Assembly: GCF_013283665.1 (NCBI RefSeq)
Contig: NZ_JABEKU010000001.1
Location: 558,001 to 622,000, forward strand
Direction: 5' to 3'
DNA from: Ensifer sesbaniae
GTDB lineage: Bacteria > Pseudomonadota > Alphaproteobacteria > Rhizobiales > Rhizobiaceae
DNA length: 64,000 nucleotides
Both the position numbers and the translations under genes were made by a program. Positions 55,689 through 63,910 of the stretch are shown in pieces. How positions within the stretch are numbered: the first letter of the stretch is position 1; each line of letters opens with the position of its first letter. The notes under the pieces are model-generated. The model was not told the origin of the DNA. It searched no databases and saw nothing but the letters and a program-made list of their open reading frames with translations.

Positions 55689-57606
55689 AGCCCTGGCGGT
55701 TCTTGGCGTTGCCCTTGGACTTGGATTTGGGCTTGAAGCCGCCGTCCTTGCCGGCATCCGGCTTGCCCTTCTTCTTGTTGCTCCAGGGCTTGTCGGCGCG
55801 CTTTTCCGGCGGCCGATCTTCGGTATAGGCCGGTCCGTCGGAGTAGGCAGGCTTCTTGTCGAACTTGCGTTTCGGCTTGAAGTCCTTGCGCTCGTCGCGC
55901 GGGCCATCCTCTGGCCGCGGGCGCTTCTTGGCGAAGGCCGGCTTTTCCTGACGCTGCTGCGAAAGATCGGGCGCACCCGCCAGCGGCTTCACCCGGATAC
56001 CCTTCTCCAGCGTCTTGTCCTTGCCGATCGCCGACAGGAACCGCTCGGCGCCCTCGGCCGTCATTTCGACGAAGGTCTCTTCCTGCTGCATGCGGATTGC
56101 GCCGATGTCGCGCTTGGTCAGCTTGCCATGACGGCAGAGCATCGGGATCAGCCAGCGCGGCTCGGCGCTCTGCTTGCGGCCGACGGACAGCGAGAACCAG
56201 CTGCCGTCGCTGAAATCGGCGCGCTCGGCGCCGAAATCCTCACGCGGACCCGACCGCTCGTCGCGGCGCGTCTTGGCACGATTGTCGCCGACGGCAACCT
56301 CGACCAGGTCCTCCGGGGCCGAACGTCCCGAGCGGAACTGGCGCACGAAGGCGGCGGCCATCTGTTCGGCGCCGTGCCGTTCGAGCAAGGCGCGCACGAT
56401 CGCCTGTTCGTCTTCGCGGATCGGCTCGGCAAAGCTCGTGTCGGCAAGCAGGCGCTCGTCGTCACGCTGGCTGACTTCGTCGGCCGACGGTGGCCGCGCC
56501 CAGGTCGCGGTGATCCGGCCGCCGTCGAGCAGCCGCTCGGCCTTGCGGCGCTGGTTGACCGGTACGATCAGTGCGCTGATGCCCTTCTGGCCCGCGCGTC
56601 CGGTGCGGCCGCTGCGGTGAAGCAGCGTCTCGGAGTTGGTCGGGAGATCCGCGTGAATGACCAGTTCCAGGCCCGGCAGGTCGATGCCGCGGGCGGCGAC
56701 GTCGGTGGCGATGCAGACTCGGGCGCGGCCGTCGCGCATGGCCTGCAGCGCATGGGTGCGCTCGTTCTGGCTGAGTTCGCCGGAGAGTGCCACCACCGAG
56801 AAGCCGCGATTGTTGAAGCGAGCCGTCAGATGGTTGACAGCGGCGCGCGTCGAACAGAAGACGATCGCGTTTCTGGCCTCGTAGTAGCGCAGCACGTTGA
56901 TGATCGCGTTTTCGCGATCGTTCGGCGCCACCGTCAGGGCGCGATACTCGATATCGACATGCTGCTTCTGTTCGGAAGCGGTGCTGATGCGCACGGCATC
57001 GCGCTGGTAGTTCTTGGCAAGGGTGGCGATCGATTTCGGAACGGTTGCCGAGAACATCAGCGTGCGACGATCGTCAGGCGATTCCTCGAGAATGAATTCG
57101 AGGTCCTCGCGGAAGCCGAGGTCGAGCATCTCGTCGGCCTCGTCGAGCACGATGGCGCGGAGCGACGAAATGTCGAGCGAATTGCGGCGGATATGGTCGC
57201 AGAGACGTCCGGGCGTGCCGACGACGATGTGGGCGCCGCGCTCCAGCGCCCGCTTCTCGGTGCGCATGTCCATGCCGCCGACGCAGGAAGCGATGGTCGC
57301 GCCGGTCTCACCGTAGAGCCATTCGAGCTCGCGCTTGACCTGCAGCGCCAGCTCGCGTGTCGGCGCGATCGCCAGCGCCAGCGGTGCGCCGGCCGGGCCG
57401 AAGCGGCGCCCGTCACCGAGCAAGGTCGGCGCCAGCGCCAGGCCGAAGGCGACGGTCTTGCCGGAACCGGTCTGCGCCGAGACGAGCGCGTCCCTGTCGG
57501 CGAGTTCCGGATCGCGCATCGCCTTTTGAACGGGCGTCAATTCATTGTAACCGCGTTTTGCCAACGCCTCGGCGATCGCAGGCGCGATCCCTTCGAACTC
57601 AATCAT
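55687..57606 (-). CDS. DEAD-box RNA helicase with DbpA-type C-terminal domain
   Basis: ATP-dependent RNA helicase of 639 residues, similar to cold-shock helicase CsdA/DeaD. Motifs: Q motif 'YNELTPVQKAMRDPEL', Walker A 'SAQTGSGKTVAFGL', DEAD in 'VLDEADEMLDLGF', SAT in 'LMFSATVPKSIATL', and motif VI 'HRSGRTGRAGQKG'. A DbpA-like RNA-binding domain spans about 455-545. A Lys/Arg/Gly-rich disordered tail of about 80 residues ends it. The stop codon lies in a palindromic repeat. Confidence 0.93.
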   Translation of the reverse strand: MIEFEGIAPAIAEALAKRGYNELTPVQKAMRDPELADRDALVSAQTGSGKTVAFGLALAPTLLGDGRRFGPAGAPLALAIAPTRELALQVKRELEWLYGETGATIASCVGGMDMRTEKRALERGAHIVVGTPGRLCDHIRRNSLDISSLRAIVLDEADEMLDLGFREDLEFILEESPDDRRTLMFSATVPKSIATLAKNYQRDAVRISTASEQKQHVDIEYRALTVAPNDRENAIINVLRYYEARNAIVFCSTRAAVNHLTARFNNRGFSVVALSGELSQNERTHALQAMRDGRARVCIATDVAARGIDLPGLELVIHADLPTNSETLLHRSGRTGRAGQKGISALIVPVNQRRKAERLLDGGRITATWARPPSADEVSQRDDERLLADTSFAEPIREDEQAIVRALLERHGAEQMAAAFVRQFRSGRSAPEDLVEVAVGDNRAKTRRDERSGPREDFGAERADFSDGSWFSLSVGRKQSAEPRWLIPMLCRHGKLTKRDIGAIRMQQEETFVEMTAEGAERFLSAIGKDKTLEKGIRVKPLAGAPDLSQQRQEKPAFAKKRPRPEDGPRDERKDFKPKRKFDKKPAYSDGPAYTEDRPPEKRADKPWSNKKKGKPDAGKDGGFKPKSKSKGNAKNRQG

Positions 57607-57746
57607 ATCTTGTCTTTCGGATTTCGGTCGTCATGCCCTGGACGAGGAGGATCGTCACAGGCGCCAATTGCCGCGGCCAACACGTCGCGGGCCTGTCATG
57701 GCGCGCTACATACGCGGTCGCGCGGTTCTTGTACAGGGGGCGAACG

Positions 57747-58130
57747 TCAGGGGCCGGGTTCGTCGCTATGGGCGCCGAACTCGTTCGGTCCCGGCTCTCC
57801 CGGCCACAGGCAGAGCGCAATGAAAACCACGGGGCTCAGGACGGGAATGAACAGGCAGAGGGACAGCGGGCCAGGGTAGCCGATATCGTGCAGGCGCTTG
57901 ATCGCCAGCATGGCGATCGACGGCAGCGAAATGAGAGCCGAGACGACGAACGCCAGCGTCCAGAGGGCCAGCGCCGTCTCGTGTTCTTCGTTGGCGACCA
58001 TCCTGGCGACGACGAAACCGCCGATCAGGAACCAGAACAGCCACGACAGAAAGAAGGGCAGGCGGCCGATGCGACCGGAGGGGCTGAAGAACAGCCAGGT
58101 CATGCTCGGCTGTGGCCCCTCCGGTGTCAT
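57747..58130 (-). CDS. DUF805 family membrane protein
   Basis: 127 residues with three to four hydrophobic segments. It starts near 'SMTWLFFSPSGRIGRLPFFL', the usual DUF805 opening (Gly-Arg-Ile/Gly-Arg), and has 'IKRLHDIGYPG', the family signature (KR-hDxG). Function is unknown; members are often small inner-membrane proteins. It starts four bases after the dapD stop on the same strand, so it is co-transcribed with dapD. Confidence 0.85.
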   Translation of the reverse strand: MTPEGPQPSMTWLFFSPSGRIGRLPFFLSWLFWFLIGGFVVARMVANEEHETALALWTLAFVVSALISLPSIAMLAIKRLHDIGYPGPLSLCLFIPVLSPVVFIALCLWPGEPGPNEFGAHSDEPGP

Positions 58131-58134
58131 CGCA

Positions 58135-58992
58135 TCAGTCTCGAAGCAGTTCGTTGATGCCGGTCTTCGAGCGCGTCTTCTCGTCGACGCGCTTGACGAT
58201 GACAGCGCAATAGAGGTTGGGCGCCGGCTGGCCGTTGGCCATGGTCGAGCCCGACGGCATCGAACCGGCGACGACGACGGAGTAGGGTGGAACCTCGCCG
58301 TAGGTCACTTCGCCGGTGGCGCGGTCGACGATCTTGGTCGATTTGCCGATGAAGACACCCATGCCGAGAACGGAGCCCTCACGCACGATGCAGCCTTCGA
58401 CGACCTCCGAGCGGGCGCCGATGAAGCAATTGTCCTCGATGATCGTCGGGCCGGCCTGCATCGGCTCCAGAACGCCGCCAATGCCGACGCCGCCCGAAAG
58501 GTGCACGTTCTTGCCGATCTGGGCGCAGGAGCCGACAGTCGCCCAGGTATCGACCATCGTGCCTTCACCGACATAGGCGCCGAGATTGACGAAGGAAGGC
58601 ATCAGGATCGCATTGGGGGCGATATAGGCCGAGCGGCGTACGACGCAATTCGGAACGGCGCGGAAGCCGGCCTTCTCGAACTCGTTGACGCTCCAGCCGT
58701 CGAACTTCGACGGTACCTTATCCCACCAGACGGACTGGCCCGGGCCACCCTTGACGATCTCCATCGGGTTGAGGCGGAAGGACAGGAGCACTGCTTTTTT
58801 CAGCCATTGATTTACCGTCCACACGCCATCCTCGCCGCGCTGTGCGACACGGGCCTTGCCGCTGTCGAGCAGGTTGAGCGCCGTCTCGACGGCATCGCGC
58901 ACCGGGCCGCGCGTAGCGGTGTTCACGGAATCGCGGTCTTCAAAGGCGGTCTCGATCGTCTGCGACAGGGAGGCGAGGTCGTGGTTGGTCAT
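58135..58992 (-). CDS. dapD: Tetrahydrodipicolinate N-succinyltransferase
   Basis: Committed step of the succinylase branch of lysine/diaminopimelate synthesis. The left-handed parallel beta-helix of hexapeptide repeats is evident from about residue 120 ('[20 protein letters not shown]', '[21 protein letters not shown]', the latter quoted in full family form only in part). N-terminal helical domain '[19 protein letters not shown]'. Length 285. It feeds DapE (46.8-48.0 kb). Confidence 0.97.
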   Translation of the reverse strand: MTNHDLASLSQTIETAFEDRDSVNTATRGPVRDAVETALNLLDSGKARVAQRGEDGVWTVNQWLKKAVLLSFRLNPMEIVKGGPGQSVWWDKVPSKFDGWSVNEFEKAGFRAVPNCVVRRSAYIAPNAILMPSFVNLGAYVGEGTMVDTWATVGSCAQIGKNVHLSGGVGIGGVLEPMQAGPTIIEDNCFIGARSEVVEGCIVREGSVLGMGVFIGKSTKIVDRATGEVTYGEVPPYSVVVAGSMPSGSTMANGQPAPNLYCAVIVKRVDEKTRSKTGINELLRD

Positions 58993-59034
58993 CGGAATTC
59001 CTTAAAGTTCGGCGGTTATCCTGCGAAAGCTCTA

Positions 59035-59132
59035 CTGCATAATTCCTTAAATCGGAATCGATTTGAGGACAAAATTGCGCAGCAGATCTGGCCGTTGCGG
59101 CGACCTTGGTGCGTGCAAAAGAACGCGTGGCC
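59035..59132 (+). repeat. RIME1-like element, degenerate
   Basis: CTGCATAATTCCTTAAATCG (from 59035) is matched imperfectly by CGATTTGAGGACAAAATTGC up to 59082. The second module (GTTGCGGCGACCTTGGTGCG onward) is decayed. Confidence 0.65.
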
Positions 59133-59215
59133 CTTAGAGCATGTTCCTGAAAAGTTGAAGGGCTTTTCGGGTCCCTTGGGCCGCAAGGGCTTGGCAAAGT
59201 CGGGCGACTCCGGCA

Positions 59216-59260
59216 CTACAGCGCCGCGCACCTGTGCGAGATGCGCAAGGGCCGCGGCAG
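59216..59260 (-). repeat. Second-module fragment of a RIME-like element, inverted
   Basis: CTACAGCGCCGCGC followed by a short loop and ATGCGCAAGGGCCGCGGCAG is a decayed reverse-orientation copy of the second RIME hairpin seen at 12189-12232. Confidence 0.5.
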
Positions 59261-59393
59261 CGCCTTGGTCTGCTGCGCCATTTCCGGAATCGATCCGGGA
59301 AATGCGCATACGGCCTTCATGATCGAGAAATGAGGATAGGACGCGTCTGGACGAGATGCCGATTGTCCGGAACGCGACGGGAAAGACGACACG

Positions 59394-60293
59394 ATGGCAC
59401 GCATGAAGAAGCGCGCCCTGCGCCGCAAGGACGGGGTCTGGGATCCACTGGCCGACAGCTCGCAGAGCCGGCAGCGAGCGTTGACGGTTCCGGTCACGCC
59501 ACAATCCGCCTCACCGTCCTATCGCCTCGCCTATATCGACGACGATTTCCTTTGCCGCGAGGAGCTGCGCCCGGTGCGGCTGCAGCTCGAACTGCTGAAG
59601 ACCGAGATGATGCTGGAAGAGCGCGGCATCAACTCGACCGTGGTGATGTTCGGTGGCGCCCGCATCCCCGAGCCCGGCGGCGATGCCTGGGCGGCAAAGA
59701 ACGAGACACAGCGCAAGAACCTCGAAGCCGCCTCGGTCTATTACGAGGAAGCGCGCAAGTTCGCGCGGATTTGCTCCGAGCATTCGGCCAAGCTGCACTA
59801 CAAGGAATATGTGGTCGTCACAGGCGGTGGACCGGGCGTGATGGAGGCAGGCAACCGCGGCGCCGACGATGTCGGTGCACCGTCGATCGGCCTGAACATC
59901 GTGCTGCCGCACGAGCAGGCGCCGAACCGCTTCGTGACGCCAGAACTGTCGTTCAACTTCCACTACTTCGCCATCCGCAAGATGCATTTCCTCTTGCGCG
60001 CCAAGGCCGTCACCGTCTTCCCCGGTGGCTTCGGTACGCTCGATGAACTCTTTGAAACGATGACGCTGATGCAGACCGGACGCCTGGCGCTGGTGCCGCT
60101 CGTTCTCTTCGGCGAAAAGTTCTGGCGTTCGATCATCAACTTCGAGGCGCTGGCCGAGTTCGGCACGATCGCGCCCAATGACATCGATCTGGTGCATTTC
60201 GTCGAAACGGCGGACGAGGCCTGGGAGATCATTTCCCGCTTCTATGAAACCGTCGATCCGAAGTCGGTGCCGATGGCGAACGGACGACGCTGA
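59394..60293 (+). CDS. LOG-family (TIGR00730) nucleotide N-glycosidase-like protein
   Basis: 299 residues with the Rossmann-like LOG fold. Key motif 'VFPGGFGTLDELFETMTLMQTGR' holds PGGxGTxxE, the active-site signature of cytokinin-riboside-monophosphate phosphoribohydrolases and nucleosidases such as PpnN; 'VVTGGGPGVMEAGNRGA' is the phosphate-binding part. An N-terminal helical extension of about 90 residues places it with larger bacterial LOG-like proteins. Often mis-annotated as lysine decarboxylase. Whether it acts on AMP-type nucleotides or cytokinin precursors is not deducible. Confidence 0.88.
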   Translation: MARMKKRALRRKDGVWDPLADSSQSRQRALTVPVTPQSASPSYRLAYIDDDFLCREELRPVRLQLELLKTEMMLEERGINSTVVMFGGARIPEPGGDAWAAKNETQRKNLEAASVYYEEARKFARICSEHSAKLHYKEYVVVTGGGPGVMEAGNRGADDVGAPSIGLNIVLPHEQAPNRFVTPELSFNFHYFAIRKMHFLLRAKAVTVFPGGFGTLDELFETMTLMQTGRLALVPLVLFGEKFWRSIINFEALAEFGTIAPNDIDLVHFVETADEAWEIISRFYETVDPKSVPMANGRR

Positions 60294-60318
60294 GCGGCCC
60301 CGCGCTACCTCGGATACG

Positions 60319-60396
60319 CTCATAGCCCCTCGCGGGGGCAAGGGGCTATGAGCCAGGCAGGAGCCTCTCCACCGGGCGGTGGGGAGAGGGGGCTCC
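60319..60396. other. Two strong adjacent hairpins between convergent genes
   Basis: CTCATAGCCCCT (60319-60330) pairs perfectly over 12 bases with AGGGGCTATGAG (60341-60352). Next, GGAGCCTCTCCACC (60360-60373) pairs with GGTGGGGAGAGGGGGCTCC (60378-60396), with bulged G residues. They lie between the stops of the LOG-family gene and the EF-hand gene and probably end both transcripts, though T-runs are missing. Confidence 0.65.
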
Positions 60397-60398
60397 CG

Positions 60399-60920
60399 TC
60401 AGATCTTCCTGGTGAAGTCGGCGGCGTCGATGACGCCGTCGCCGTTCTTGTCGCGGCGCTTGAACATGGCCTCGGCGGCGCTCGAAACTTCGCTGGTGCT
60501 CAGGGAGCCGTTGCCGTCGGTGTCGACACGCTTGAAGGCTTTCGGCCGCAGGCCCGGCAGCATGCCGGGGTGGACTTCCTTAAGCTTGGCAAGTGCCGTT
60601 TCGCGCTCCGTGCCGCTCTTGTCCTTGGCTTCACGCCAGGCTTTGCGCGCCTCGCGGAAGGCTTCGCGCTTTGCCTTCATCTCGTCGGCGCTGATCTGGC
60701 CATCACCGTCGGCGTCGAAGGTCTTGAAGTTGGTGGCGATACGCGCCTGGAACTCGGCAAGCGAAACCTTCTGGTCCTTGTCGGAGTCGAGCCGCTGGAT
60801 CATGCGCTCGGCCCGCTGTTCCGGCGTCATCTTTTCGCGCGCTGCAAAGGAGGGGGCGGCCATTCCGGTGACGGCTACGGCCAGCGCGGTCACACCGAGG
60901 ATCAGGGTCTTCTTCGACAT
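60399..60920 (-). CDS. Periplasmic EF-hand protein with four calcium loops
   Basis: 173 residues from the ATG at 60920 (AAGGA six bases upstream; another ATG directly precedes it at 60923). The signal peptide ends APSFA-A at about 26. Four EF-hand loops: DSDKDQKVSLAE (45-56), DADGDGQISADE (69-80), DTDGNGSLSTSE (133-144) and DKNGDGVIDAAD (157-168, Asp at position 12). Pairs 1-2 and 3-4 are separated by an Arg/Lys/Ala-rich helix. Probably a calcium-binding envelope protein; partner unknown. Such proteins occur in rhizobia, where calsymin is a symbiotic example. Confidence 0.9.
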   Translation of the reverse strand: MSKKTLILGVTALAVAVTGMAAPSFAAREKMTPEQRAERMIQRLDSDKDQKVSLAEFQARIATNFKTFDADGDGQISADEMKAKREAFREARKAWREAKDKSGTERETALAKLKEVHPGMLPGLRPKAFKRVDTDGNGSLSTSEVSSAAEAMFKRRDKNGDGVIDAADFTRKI

Positions 60921-61105
60921 CATGCTTCCTTTCGATCGGGTTGTCCTGATCGAAAGGATAGCCGGAGGCGCGCGCGGCACCAGTTAAACTTTTGTAATTT
61001 AAGTCATTGGCCAAAAGGGGTTTTTCGGCGGCCGAATTGTGTCGAAGCGGGATGGGAATTCTGCTTGCGGGCTTTCGCCCGCGTCCCGTTCCAACCCGCC
61101 GCGGT

Positions 61106-61819
61106 CTAGAGATCGGTGACCAGACGGCGCAGGAAGCTGGTGAGATCTTCCGTCACGTAGTCGATCTGCTCGTCCGTGTCGTTCGATTTTTCCCAGGATT
61201 CGGCAAAGGTGTATTCGAGATTGCGCGGCACCAGCAGCACCGTCGTCATCCCGAGCGCCTTCGGCACCAGGAGGTTGCGCGGCAGATCCTCGAACATCGC
61301 GGCATTCCGGGTGTCGACCCGATGCAGGCTCATGAACTTGTCATAGGTTTCACCGGCCGGCTTCGGTACGAAATCGGCGGCGACGATGTCGAAGATGTCG
61401 TCGAAATGATCGAGGATCCCGAGCGCCCGTGCCGTCATCTCCGCATGGGCGACGCTGCCGTTGGTGAAGATGAACTTGCGGCCGGGAAGCGACCTGATGG
61501 CTTCGCCGAGCGCCGGATCCGGCGGAACGATCGAGTAGTCGATCGCATGCGCCTGCTCGAGGAACTCGTTCGGGTCGACGCCGTGGTTGACCATCAGGCC
61601 TTTGAGCGTCGTGCCGTGGTCGCGGTAGTAGTCTTTCTGCAGCTTCTTCGCATCGGCCGGGTCCAGCGACAAGAGCTTCGCCACATAGGCCGTCATGTTG
61701 CGGTCGATCTGCGCGAACAGATTGACGTGGTGCGGATAGAGTGTGTTGTCGAGGTCGAACACCCAGTCGGTGACATGGGCGAAGTCGGAATGGTTCGGCA
61801 GGCGGTCGAGCTTTTTCAT
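61106..61819 (-). CDS. HAD-family pyrimidine 5'-nucleotidase
   Basis: 237 residues. HAD motif I 'WVFDLDNTLYPHHVNLFAQI' has nucleophile Asp and DxDxT; motif II is 'FIFTNGSVAHAEM', the Lys motif 'VPKPAGETYDKFM', and motif IV 'AAMFEDLPRNLLVPKALGM'. It matches the SDT1/pyrimidine 5'-nucleotidase group, dephosphorylating UMP/CMP-like nucleotides. The ATG at 61819 is preferred; the frame stays open to 61921 with unlike residues. Located next to a di-iron hydroxylase on the opposite strand. Confidence 0.88.
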   Translation of the reverse strand: MKKLDRLPNHSDFAHVTDWVFDLDNTLYPHHVNLFAQIDRNMTAYVAKLLSLDPADAKKLQKDYYRDHGTTLKGLMVNHGVDPNEFLEQAHAIDYSIVPPDPALGEAIRSLPGRKFIFTNGSVAHAEMTARALGILDHFDDIFDIVAADFVPKPAGETYDKFMSLHRVDTRNAAMFEDLPRNLLVPKALGMTTVLLVPRNLEYTFAESWEKSNDTDEQIDYVTEDLTSFLRRLVTDL

Positions 61820-61973
61820 GACCGCCTTATGACATGGGGAAAGGTGACGGCAAATGAGAAAAATGCAGATCGCTGCTCGGGCAGCAATGCCGGCGCATGG
61901 AATTCCACTTTGAATTGTCAAAACGGCGTGGCATCTTCCTGCACGCGGTTTTGGCTCGGGGATGCAGGTGCCA

Positions 61974-62765
61974 ATGTCGGACGAATTGATCTATCTGCTT
62001 TTCCTGTTCGGGTTCTATACGCTCACCGTCGTCACCTATTTTGCCTTTGGCTACGGCCTGACCTGGTTCAACGAACGCAATCACGAGCGAAAGATCCAGA
62101 AAGGGCGCGGCTCCGACAGGCGGCGCAGCGCCGAAATCCGCCAGAGCCTGGCATCGATGTTCAGCGCCTGCCTGCCGCTGACGATCGGCCTCTACGCCCA
62201 GCAGAAGGGCTGGGCACCGGCGCCCTGGGCCCTCAATTGGTGGGCGGCAGTCCCGCTCTTCGTGTCGTGCATGTTCCTCTACGACACCTGGTTCTATTTC
62301 ATGCACCGGTTGCTGCACACCAAGTGGCTCTATCCGCTGCACGCTCTTCACCACAAAAGCGTCGCGCCAACGATCTGGAGCACCTATTCGGAGGATGTCT
62401 TCGACAACTTCCTCTTGCAGAGTTACTCGGCCGTCGTCGTTTTCATCGTCCCGTTTCCGCCCGCGATCCTCATCGGGCACCGGCTGTTCGAACATTTCAA
62501 CGGCATGTTCGGGCATTGCGGCTTCGAGTATTTCGCAGCGTCGACGGCACGTTACCCTTCGCCGCTGTTGTGCACGACGTTCCACGATCAGCACCATTCC
62601 GCGTTCCGCTACAACTACGGCAACTATTTCTCGTTCTGGGACCGCGTGCTGGGAACGATCTCGCCGCACTACGATCAGCGGGTGAAGACGTTTGAAGAAG
62701 AAGCGCCGCCGCTCACCTTCAAGCAGGTCAATCTTCCCGTGGAGGCCGTCGAAAAGGCAGACTGA
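61974..62765 (+). CDS. Sterol desaturase/fatty-acid-hydroxylase superfamily membrane protein
   Basis: 263 residues with about four hydrophobic segments and the histidine clusters of non-heme di-iron membrane hydroxylases: 'FYFMHRLLHTKW' (HX3-4H), 'YPLHALHHKS' (HxxHH) and 'TTFHDQHHSAFRYNYGNY' (HxxHH). The substrate is unknown; the superfamily includes sterol, carotenoid and lipid hydroxylases, among them OlsE of Rhizobium, which modifies the ornithine-lipid head group. The ATG at 61974 has CAGGTG upstream; 61962 is an alternative start. Confidence 0.85.
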   Translation: MSDELIYLLFLFGFYTLTVVTYFAFGYGLTWFNERNHERKIQKGRGSDRRRSAEIRQSLASMFSACLPLTIGLYAQQKGWAPAPWALNWWAAVPLFVSCMFLYDTWFYFMHRLLHTKWLYPLHALHHKSVAPTIWSTYSEDVFDNFLLQSYSAVVVFIVPFPPAILIGHRLFEHFNGMFGHCGFEYFAASTARYPSPLLCTTFHDQHHSAFRYNYGNYFSFWDRVLGTISPHYDQRVKTFEEEAPPLTFKQVNLPVEAVEKAD

Positions 62766-62852
62766 ACGCCGTGAGACGGAGTCCTTGGCAATGGCCGGAC
62801 CCGCGTGTTAGATGGCCCGATCTTCCTTGCAACAGTGAAGTGATCCAACGCT

Positions 62853-62904
62853 CTGAAATTGCGCAATTTCAGGCGAACGACCGTTTCACGCTCTTCCTGA
62901 ATTG
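62853..62904 (-). repeat. Degenerate palindromic repeat containing a perfect 20-base palindrome
   Basis: CTGAAATTGCGCAATTTCAG (62853-62872) is a perfect palindrome. The longer segment to 62904 resembles an inverted, decayed copy of the GCAATTCC...GGAATTGC repeat (reverse complement GCAATTCAGGAAGAGCGTGA). It lies just upstream of the EamA transporter start. Confidence 0.6.
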
Positions 62905-62919
62905 CTCTTCCTCGCAGCC

Positions 62920-63834
62920 ATGGAAACCTGGGTCCTCATCACCGTCGCAGCGGCATTCCTTCAGAATGTCCGCTCCGCAATGCAGAAACATCTGAAAGGC
63001 GTCATGGGAACGACCGGCGCGACCTTCGTGCGCTTCGGCTTCGGCCTGCCCTTCGCCGTCCTCTATCTGTTTCTGCTCTGGCAAGTGGCGGGTCGTCCGC
63101 TCCCGCTACCAAATGGCACCTTCTTCCTCTGGGCCGTCATCGGCGGGCTGGCGCAGATCGCTGCGACCTTCCTGCTCGTCCACCTCTTCTCCTTCCGCAA
63201 TTTTGCCGTCGGCACCGCCTATTCGCGCACCGAGCCGGCGCAGGCGGCAGTGTTTGGCCTCATCTTCCTCGGGGAAAAGGCAAGCCAGGGGACCCTGGTG
63301 GCGATCGCCATCTCGGTGGTCGGCGTGATGCTGATCTCGGTCGCGCGGACGACCCTGAGCCCGCGAACGCTCGTAACCTCGGTGTTCAGCCGCACGGCAG
63401 GCATCGGTCTGCTCTCGGGCACGTTCTTTGGCCTTTCGGCCGTTTCCTATCGTTCGGCCTCACTGGCGCTCGCGCCGAGCCTGCCGGCGCCCGACTATAT
63501 GATGCAGGCGAGCTATACGCTCGGTTTCGTCATCCTGCTGCAGACCGTGATCATGCTGACCTGGATCGTGCTTCGCGAGCGAGACGAACTGCCGCGCATC
63601 GCCGCCGCCTGGAAACCGGCCTTCGTCGTCGGCTTCGTCGGTGCCTCCGCCTCCTTCGGCTGGTTCATGGCGATGACGCTGCAGCAGGCCGCCGTCGTCA
63701 AGGTGGTGGCTCAGGTGGAAATGCTCTTCACCTTCGCCTCGTCCTTCTTCATCTTCCGCGAATGGATCAACCGGCTCGAACTTTTCGGCTGCCTGTTGAT
63801 CGTGCTCGGCGTCGTGATGCTCGTACTGATCTGA
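62920..63834 (+). CDS. EamA-family (DMT) transporter
   Basis: 304 residues from the ATG at 62920 with about ten helices in two EamA repeats. The first includes 'FVRFGFGLPFAVLYLFLLW' and 'RTEPAQAAVFGLIFLGEKAS', the second 'FGWFMAMTLQQAAVVKVVAQ' and 'FIFREWINRLELFGCLLIVL'. Likely an exporter of metabolites or amino acids; no specific substrate is visible. Shine-Dalgarno is poor, and a TTG at 62902 lies inside the upstream repeat, so expression may be low or leaderless. Confidence 0.85.
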   Translation: METWVLITVAAAFLQNVRSAMQKHLKGVMGTTGATFVRFGFGLPFAVLYLFLLWQVAGRPLPLPNGTFFLWAVIGGLAQIAATFLLVHLFSFRNFAVGTAYSRTEPAQAAVFGLIFLGEKASQGTLVAIAISVVGVMLISVARTTLSPRTLVTSVFSRTAGIGLLSGTFFGLSAVSYRSASLALAPSLPAPDYMMQASYTLGFVILLQTVIMLTWIVLRERDELPRIAAAWKPAFVVGFVGASASFGWFMAMTLQQAAVVKVVAQVEMLFTFASSFFIFREWINRLELFGCLLIVLGVVMLVLI

Positions 63835-63910
63835 AAACTCGTGCTGATCTGAAAAAATAGGCGCCCGAAAACCGGCGCCCCATCGGATCCAGGCATGGTA
63901 GAACGGCGGC

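Larger units (their letters stand above)
58993..59393. other. 401-base divergent intergenic region with repeat remnants
   Basis: Between dapD (minus) and the LOG-family gene (plus). It holds a degenerate RIME-like element (59035-59132) and an inverted second-module fragment (59216-59260). No ORF is supported; promoters were not resolved. Confidence 0.6.
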
